Origin: JAZDGX01 sp964482205
GTDB taxonomy: Bacteria; Eisenbacteria; RBG-16-71-46; CAIMUX01; WJJG01
Assembly (NCBI GenBank): GCA_964482205.1
Contig: CAYZWI010000023.1
Span: 1 to 26,014, forward strand
Reading direction: 5' to 3'
Length of the DNA stretch: 26,014 bases
Positions 21,296-26,014 of the stretch are shown here, in pieces. Within the stretch, counting starts at the first letter, position 1, and each line of letters starts with the position of its first letter. A program made the position numbers and the translations under genes. Below the pieces are notes generated by a model. That model searched no databases and was not told the DNA's origin. It saw nothing but the letters and a program-made list of their open reading frames with translations.

Positions 21296-24200
21296 ATGAG
21301 AACGCCGTTTCTTCCCCTCTTGGCTCTCCTGCTGATTGCGCCCCTGGCCCGTGCCGACTCAGACGACCTCTCGGGCGGCGTTCTCCTCGTTCACGCGCCT
21401 CCGTCGCTCACCTACACCGCGAGTGCCTCCTGGTGCGACTCCACGCACCTCGAGGATTGCGAGGACCAAGTCACCTCCATCCCGACTGATTCCTCAAAGA
21501 CCGTCGTCTGGTTCATCTTGAGCGCCTGGAGCGAGGAGAAGAGCTTCACGGCGGTCGAGTTTGGCCTGGGCGACTTTGACCCCGAGTCCTTTCTCTTCAG
21601 CGAAAGCGGTCTATGTCTCGACCATGCCATGGCCCTCTACCATGGCGATTGGCCCGGGCCGAACACGGGCGTCGCGATTGCCTCGAATGATGACGCCTGG
21701 ACGGGCCAACTCGTGCCCATCGCTTGGTTCGCCGGATACAACTACGCCGAGGGCGACACGATCGCGATTACGGAGAATCCAGCGACGGAGCACGCGGGGT
21801 GGGTGTCGGGCGAGTCGCGCACGACCTACGATGCGGAGTGTCTTGGTGCGTTAGGACTGGGGGCAGACGGTCTCCTATGCTGTCCAAGTGGTGATGGCTT
21901 CGCGCCAGGCGACACCGTGAGTGAAGCGCGGTACCCAGCGGAACGAGATCTGTTGGAGGTGATGTTCTGTCCCCAATCTAGGGTCCGCCTGCGCCAAGGC
22001 AGGCTAGTGGACCTAGAGGGAGATGCCCTCCGTGGTTTGGATCGCGCGCTCGGCGGTGATCTTCGGTACGAATGGTCGCCGTTCGCTCCTCTCCAAGAAG
22101 CAGTGATTGACTCTCTCCAGTCTGAGGCAGCCGAGCAAGCCACCTCCCCACTATATGATCTAAACAACATGTATCGACTGAGGCTCCTCTCCACCTGCAA
22201 CCCATGGGTGTTGTCATCCGCTCTGGAGGCATTGCCCGGTATCATCTATGCAAGACCGACTCCCTTGCCCTCTCCACCACCGTTTCCCCCCGACTACGTG
22301 CCGAACCAAGACTACCTGGAGCCTTCAGACGCTCCTTATGCCGGAATCGATGCAGAGTATGCTTGGACGTGCCCCGGAGGTGACGGATCAAGTGTCACGG
22401 TCTGCGACATCGAATACTCTTGGAATTATGATCATCTCGACTTGTCCAAGGCGCCGGGATCGCAGCTCTTCGATGGATCGTATTGGACAGGGTATGGTCC
22501 CCTTTGGTGCGATGAGGATCCATGGCACGATAACAACCATGGAACAGCTGCGCTTGGGATGCTCGCCTCGGACAAGAACGCATGGGGCACGACCGGGATC
22601 TGCAATGACGCGGACATATTGACTGCTTGCCAGAATGTGGTTGACATCAATGGTGCTCGGTATCACCTGGGTACAGTCATCGTACTTGTGGCCTCCACCC
22701 TCGACCCTGGCGACGTGATTCTTATGGAAACGCAATGGGACTATACAGGCTCAGACGGCTACGTGCCATCTGAATGGTATGGTCGCACGCTTCCTGAGGC
22801 TCAAGGAAGCAATCCCGTCTATGAAGCGATCCGGTTCGCAGTAGCCAGAGGCATCCATGTCGTGGAGGCGGGCGGGAATGGATCCATTGACACGGACGAG
22901 ATGCAATGGTCCGACGACTCCGGAGCCATCATAGTTGGGGCGGGCAGAGTCGGACTCAACGGTCTTGCCAGAGGAATGTGGACATCCTACGGCATGCGCT
23001 ACAACCTCCAAGGTTGGGAGGAGAGGATATTCACGTGTGGCTATGGTGATTACTATTCCGCTGAGGGGACTAACCTGTACTACACGTCGGACTTTGGAGG
23101 TACGTCAGGTGCTTCTGCTATGGCAGCGGGAGTTGTGGCGGACTGCATCGGATTCTGGCAGGCGAATGTGGATGCGAGCCCTCCGTCGCCACGGTTTTTG
23201 CGGGCGCTCTTGATCACGACGGGGGAGCCACAGCGCCACACGCTAGCGTTGCCGGGTCATATCGGTCCCCTTCCGGATCTGCGGTCTGCGTTTGATGCTA
23301 TGGAAGAGCACGACATCATAGTGACTCCTGACGGGGCAGGGGAGTACCCGACAATTCAAGCAGCTATTGACGCTGCGGTGGACGGGGACGTCATCGGCCT
23401 CACAGATGGCACTTTCGAAGGGGCTGGAAATCGGGACATCGATTTTCTCGGCAAGGCCATTACGGTGCGCTCGATCAGTGGAAGGCCAGAGGATTGTGTG
23501 ATTGACTGTGGCGGAGGGGCGCTGAATCTGCACAGGGCATTCCACTTCTGCCACAATGAAGGACCTGCATCACTGGTTCAAGGGATTTTGATTCGTGGAG
23601 GTTTCCAACAACAATTGAGCCCTGTCCCCGACGACTATGGTCATGGCGGCGCGGTGCTAGTGGGCACGGTTGAGAACTGGGACTCAGCTGCTTCGCCACG
23701 GTTCGTGAATTGCGAATTCCGGGACAATCTGTCTGAGTTTGACGGGGGGGCGGTAAGTAGCCTGGGTAGATACTGCAGCCCGTCCTTTGAAGATTGCCGT
23801 TTTGAGGCAAACGGAAGCGGTGGGCAGGGGGGAGCTATCTTCGGAGACGGGGTGTCGCTGAGCCACTGCGTTATCGAGGACTGCGGGGCGCGGCAAGGAG
23901 GAGGGGTCTTTTGCCGAATGCGGAGTGTCGTGAGCGAATGCACAATTGTCGGGAACCATGCAGTATATCAAGGAGGTGGAATATGCTGTGGCAGCGTGTC
24001 CGCATTCCCGTGCTCCCTGTCGATGACCAACTGCACCCTTGCGGAGAACGATGCCAACAGCGGTGCGGGGCTATTTGTTGCGTCGGCTCAGGGCAGTGAT
24101 GTCCGCATCGAAGACAGCATCGTGGCTTTTGGCATTGACGGAGAGGCTGTCGGTGGACCTGGGCAATGTGACGTGTGGTTGGTGTGCAGCGACATCTATG

Positions 24201-24715
24201 GCAACGAAGGAGGCGATTGGGTCGGATGTATAGGTGCCCAACTGGGATCGGCAGGGAATATTCAGGAAGATCCAATGTTTTGCGACTTGGAGGGGCGCGA
24301 TCTCCGTCTAGATCACAGCTCGCCATGTCTGCGACTTGAGCATCCCGATTGTGGTATTTACATGGGTGCGTGGCCAGTTGGCTGCCCCGCCAGCATGATC
24401 CCAGATCAGGGTCCGGAGCGTGGAGAAGGGCGCTGGTCAGTTGCCGTCTCGGTGGAGAATCCGGTCCGGGGGCCGGTGACGCTGCGCTACTGGGTTCCGG
24501 CAGCATTGGCGAGTGAGAGGTTGGAATTCGGCATCTTTGATGTATCCGGGAGGCTAGTCCGTCGTCTTTTTGGGGGGGAGTGCTCCGAGGGAGCGCATGC
24601 AGTCATCTGGGACTGCAGAGACACGGCTGGTCGTGCGTGCAATAGCGGCGTGTACTATTGCCGTGTGGGTCCTGGGGGTCCCAAGTCCGTCAAGCCTCTT
24701 GTGTTGATGAGATAG
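21296..24715 (+). CDS. Secreted subtilisin-like S8 protease with beta-helix and FlgD-like domains (protease 3)
   Basis: This 1139-residue secreted protein starts at ATG 21296 after ACGGAGG; this start alone gives a signal peptide (MRTPFLPLLALLLIAPLARA) aligned with the other two proteases. Residues 21-197 are the shared module (cysteines 47, 55, 107, 182, 195, 196). After a possible prodomain, the S8 catalytic region carries Asp371 in VTVCDIEYSW, His415 in NNHGTAALGMLAS, Asn528 in EAGGNGS, and Ser604 in GGTSGASAMAAG. Residues ~673-1030 are a beta-helix opening TPDGAGEYPTIQAAIDAAVDGDVIGL, then GNRDID. Residues ~1045-1139 are a FlgD-like domain (VIWDCRDTAGRACNSGVYYCRV). All triad residues are present, so it should be active. 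It lacks the leader shared by proteases 1 and 2. Confidence 0.88.
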   Translation: MRTPFLPLLALLLIAPLARADSDDLSGGVLLVHAPPSLTYTASASWCDSTHLEDCEDQVTSIPTDSSKTVVWFILSAWSEEKSFTAVEFGLGDFDPESFLFSESGLCLDHAMALYHGDWPGPNTGVAIASNDDAWTGQLVPIAWFAGYNYAEGDTIAITENPATEHAGWVSGESRTTYDAECLGALGLGADGLLCCPSGDGFAPGDTVSEARYPAERDLLEVMFCPQSRVRLRQGRLVDLEGDALRGLDRALGGDLRYEWSPFAPLQEAVIDSLQSEAAEQATSPLYDLNNMYRLRLLSTCNPWVLSSALEALPGIIYARPTPLPSPPPFPPDYVPNQDYLEPSDAPYAGIDAEYAWTCPGGDGSSVTVCDIEYSWNYDHLDLSKAPGSQLFDGSYWTGYGPLWCDEDPWHDNNHGTAALGMLASDKNAWGTTGICNDADILTACQNVVDINGARYHLGTVIVLVASTLDPGDVILMETQWDYTGSDGYVPSEWYGRTLPEAQGSNPVYEAIRFAVARGIHVVEAGGNGSIDTDEMQWSDDSGAIIVGAGRVGLNGLARGMWTSYGMRYNLQGWEERIFTCGYGDYYSAEGTNLYYTSDFGGTSGASAMAAGVVADCIGFWQANVDASPPSPRFLRALLITTGEPQRHTLALPGHIGPLPDLRSAFDAMEEHDIIVTPDGAGEYPTIQAAIDAAVDGDVIGLTDGTFEGAGNRDIDFLGKAITVRSISGRPEDCVIDCGGGALNLHRAFHFCHNEGPASLVQGILIRGGFQQQLSPVPDDYGHGGAVLVGTVENWDSAASPRFVNCEFRDNLSEFDGGAVSSLGRYCSPSFEDCRFEANGSGGQGGAIFGDGVSLSHCVIEDCGARQGGGVFCRMRSVVSECTIVGNHAVYQGGGICCGSVSAFPCSLSMTNCTLAENDANSGAGLFVASAQGSDVRIEDSIVAFGIDGEAVGGPGQCDVWLVCSDIYGNEGGDWVGCIGAQLGSAGNIQEDPMFCDLEGRDLRLDHSSPCLRLEHPDCGIYMGAWPVGCPASMIPDQGPERGEGRWSVAVSVENPVRGPVTLRYWVPAALASERLEFGIFDVSGRLVRRLFGGECSEGAHAVIWDCRDTAGRACNSGVYYCRVGPGGPKSVKPLVLMR

Positions 24716-24872
24716 AATGTCGGCCTTGGAGTGTCGGCGCATCCGTATGCTGAGCGTGCAAGAGTGGGAGTAGCAGCCAGTGATGCCGCGCTTAGCATGC
24801 GCCGACTGAGGGGCTTTGTACTGGCAGGCGAATGACAGAGGCCTCAGCGGAGGATGTAGTGGCGGAGGGAGT

Positions 24873-25319
24873 ATGCGCGGGGCACGGCGCTTGTGCGTGA
24901 TGGCCTTGGGGTGGCTTGTCGTAGTACTTGCAGTCGTGGTGTGCATGGGGTGCGATGAGTCACCATGGCATGAGGAGCGGTTCATCATCCCCGTGGACAG
25001 CATAGGCGTGCCGGAGCGAATCGCCATCAGTGATACGCTTTGCATCGTGTTCTATGGCTACATAGGCGGGAGCAGTGCCTTTCGCTTCGATGGCTTCGAT
25101 ACCCGGAGAGATTGCTGCGACCTGTGGATAACCGCTTGGGGTGCGAAGAAATGGCGTGAGGGGGGCGAATTCGGGACGCCAGTGGTCGTCTTGTTGGACG
25201 GGGAACAGTATTGTTTGCACGGTCTAAGTGAGGGATGGTTTAGAATCGCTGTGCGGCAGCCCGACGAATCGATGCTCGAGGACAGCGTGTTGGTGAGCGA
25301 AAAGGGAGAAGCGCGGTAG
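24873..25319 (+). CDS. Small putative lipoprotein
   Basis: This 148-residue protein starts at ATG 24873, with GGAGGG a few bases upstream; the frame extends back to 24816 but that part is not signal-like. The N-terminus (MRGARRLCVMALGWLVVVLAVVVCMGC) is a lipoprotein signal with Cys27 as the probable lipidation site, although the lipobox is imperfect (CMGC). The rest has beta-like segments (TLCIVFYGYIGGSSAFRFDGFDTRR...VVVLLDGEQYCLHGLSEGWFRIAVRQPD), suggesting a small beta-sandwich. I do not recognise a named family. It lies 157 bases downstream of protease 3 on the same strand and may be expressed with it. Confidence 0.65.
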   Translation: MRGARRLCVMALGWLVVVLAVVVCMGCDESPWHEERFIIPVDSIGVPERIAISDTLCIVFYGYIGGSSAFRFDGFDTRRDCCDLWITAWGAKKWREGGEFGTPVVVLLDGEQYCLHGLSEGWFRIAVRQPDESMLEDSVLVSEKGEAR

Positions 25320-25342
25320 ATTAGGGAGAGCCTTCTTCTATG

Positions 25343-25637
25343 GGGACTGTAATCTTTTCTGTGTAAGCGGCCATGGAGTAACCTCTGAGGAGGGAGGGTC
25401 CGCATGGCCGAACCAGAACCGATCGACAAGATGCTCGATGCACTGCTGAAAGGCAAGACCCCAGAGGAGATGTTTGGGGAAAGAGGGGCTGCTGAAGGAA
25501 CTCACCAAGCGATTGGTGGAGGGTGCGCTACAAGGGGAAATGACGGCCCATTTGGGCTACGAGAAGCACGCGGTCGAGGGGCGCAACAGCGGCAATTCGC
25601 GCAACGGGACGACTTCGAAACGCGTGTACAGTGACGG
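25343..25637 (+). mobile_element. Truncated IS256-family element, left end
   Basis: The left end begins GGGACTGTAATCTTTTCTG at about 25344, followed by GTGTAAG, a typical IS256-family terminus. The transposase start is at 25404. The similarity stops at about 25637 and the rest of the element, including the right end, is missing. To the right is phage tail DNA on the other strand, so the remnant forms a junction within phage sequence. Confidence 0.75.
25404..25637 (+). pseudogene. IS256-family transposase N-terminus, frameshifted and truncated
   Basis: The N-terminus MAEPEPIDKMLDALLKGKTPEEMF reads in one frame, and GKEGLLKELTKRLVEGALQ, then GEMTAHLGYEKHAVEGRNSGNSRNGT, continues in another, so the reading frame breaks in GGGG near 25477-25480, most simply a one-base gain (MFGKEGLL expected). 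The pattern HLGYEKHAVEGRNSGNSRNG is diagnostic of Mutator/IS256 transposases. Only about 75 of the usual ~400 residues remain and no catalytic residues are present, so it is dead. A sequencing error at the G-run cannot be excluded for the frameshift but not for the truncation. Confidence 0.88.
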
Positions 25638-25695
25638 TATTCGCCTGACACCCGCCCCATCCCGGGATCTTGCGGCGACTGCGGCCAGGCGTCAT
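25638..25695 (-). pseudogene. Start of a phage gene cut off by the IS256 remnant
   Basis: An ATG at 25695 overlaps the stop of the tail gene as ATGA, the coupling seen throughout the phage block, and reads MTPGRSRRKIPGWGG before reaching the IS256 boundary near 25637. The sequence is too short to identify. The overlap implies that the next gene of the tail operon once followed here. Confidence 0.4.
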
Positions 25696-26014
25696 GGCCT
25701 CTCCACCGGCCACACCCACCCCGACGGCGCCGGCGGCGAGTAGGCGGTCCAGTCGACCCCGAAGGCGTCTTCGATCGCCTCGATCCTGATCGCCCCGTCC
25801 GCGATCGTCCCGTACGAGATCTTGACGACCCGGCAGACCATGCCTGAGATCCCGAGCGGCGCATAGCTCAGCCGGAACACGCTCCCCGGCCGAAGCGACC
25901 AGGCGGCCCGGTTCACCTTGAGCGACAGCCCGGCGAACGGGTAGCTCGCGGCCTTCAGTTCCCGCTCGGCTACGCGCTGGGCGAGTTCTGCATGGTTGAT
26001 CCCCGGAAAGCGCA
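25692..26014 (-). CDS. Phage tail protein, C-terminal part (continues beyond window)
   Basis: The gene enters from the right edge; its start is outside the window. The visible 107 residues read RFPGINHAELAQRVAEREL...SYPFAGLSLKVNRAAWSLRPGSVFRL, then SYAPLGISGMVCRVVKISYGTIADGAIRIEAIEDAFGVDWTAY. This matches the pattern of large phage tail-tip or baseplate-hub proteins of the kind annotated as putative phage tail protein in GTA and lambdoid-like elements (LRPGDVFRL...PLGI...RV..I.YG...DG.I.I...EDVFG). The stop is followed at once by an overlapping ATG, so the C-terminus is probably native. It lies on the same strand as the terminase block 5 kb to the left, with secreted-protein genes between. 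Confidence 0.7.
   Translation of the reverse strand, partial: RFPGINHAELAQRVAERELKAASYPFAGLSLKVNRAAWSLRPGSVFRLSYAPLGISGMVCRVVKISYGTIADGAIRIEAIEDAFGVDWTAYSPPAPSGWVWPVERP

Noticed and set aside
1..26014. CRISPR array or tandem short repeats with spacers
   Set aside because: No regularly spaced direct repeats were seen; the repeats present are two-copy segmental duplications and beta-helix coils in coding sequence.

Overview
The window looks like a high-GC chromosomal stretch from a Gram-negative, probably uncultured bacterium. It carries large secreted proteins with Sec signal peptides, right-handed beta-helix modules and FlgD-like Ig C-termini, a combination I associate with Candidatus Eisenbacteria and related groups. 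That placement is inference from protein style, not from a marker gene. Two kinds of DNA are interleaved: plus-strand genes for secreted proteins, and minus-strand phage-like and transposon DNA.

Layout. 1-230 holds nothing I can name. 231-1950 is a complete IS1380-family insertion sequence. 1990-6276 is a first secreted-protein unit: a metzincin-like metalloprotease, a stand-alone beta-helix protein, a shared 3' tail with a hairpin, and the severed 3' end of a small minus-strand gene. 6403-11913 is a second unit with the same borders: a C25 (gingipain-like) protease fused to a beta-helix, a stand-alone beta-helix protein, the same tail and hairpin, and the intact version of the small gene. 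11596-20965 is a minus-strand block of small, tightly packed genes: a Cro/YdaS-like HTH protein, a minor-tail-like protein, a ParB-like/DNA methyltransferase interrupted by an intein, terminase small and large subunits, then a cluster of small accessory genes. Most junctions overlap by the 4 bases ATGA or GTGA. 21296-24715 is a third secreted protease, a subtilisin-like S8 enzyme fused to a beta-helix and FlgD-like domain, followed by a small lipoprotein gene. 25343-26014 is a frameshifted, truncated IS256-family element abutting a minus-strand phage tail gene that runs off the window.

The main observation is that one unnamed N-terminal module of about 180 residues, with six conserved cysteines, is joined to three unrelated protease types (metallo, cysteine, serine) in one neighbourhood. 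The first two proteases sit in units whose ends are nearly identical while the interiors are unrelated, as if catalytic cassettes were exchanged between conserved borders. The joint role of these proteins (prey, polymer or host-surface attack, or processing of surface proteins) cannot be read from sequence. The phage block lacks any visible portal, capsid or integrase and looks like an incomplete prophage or phage-derived island.
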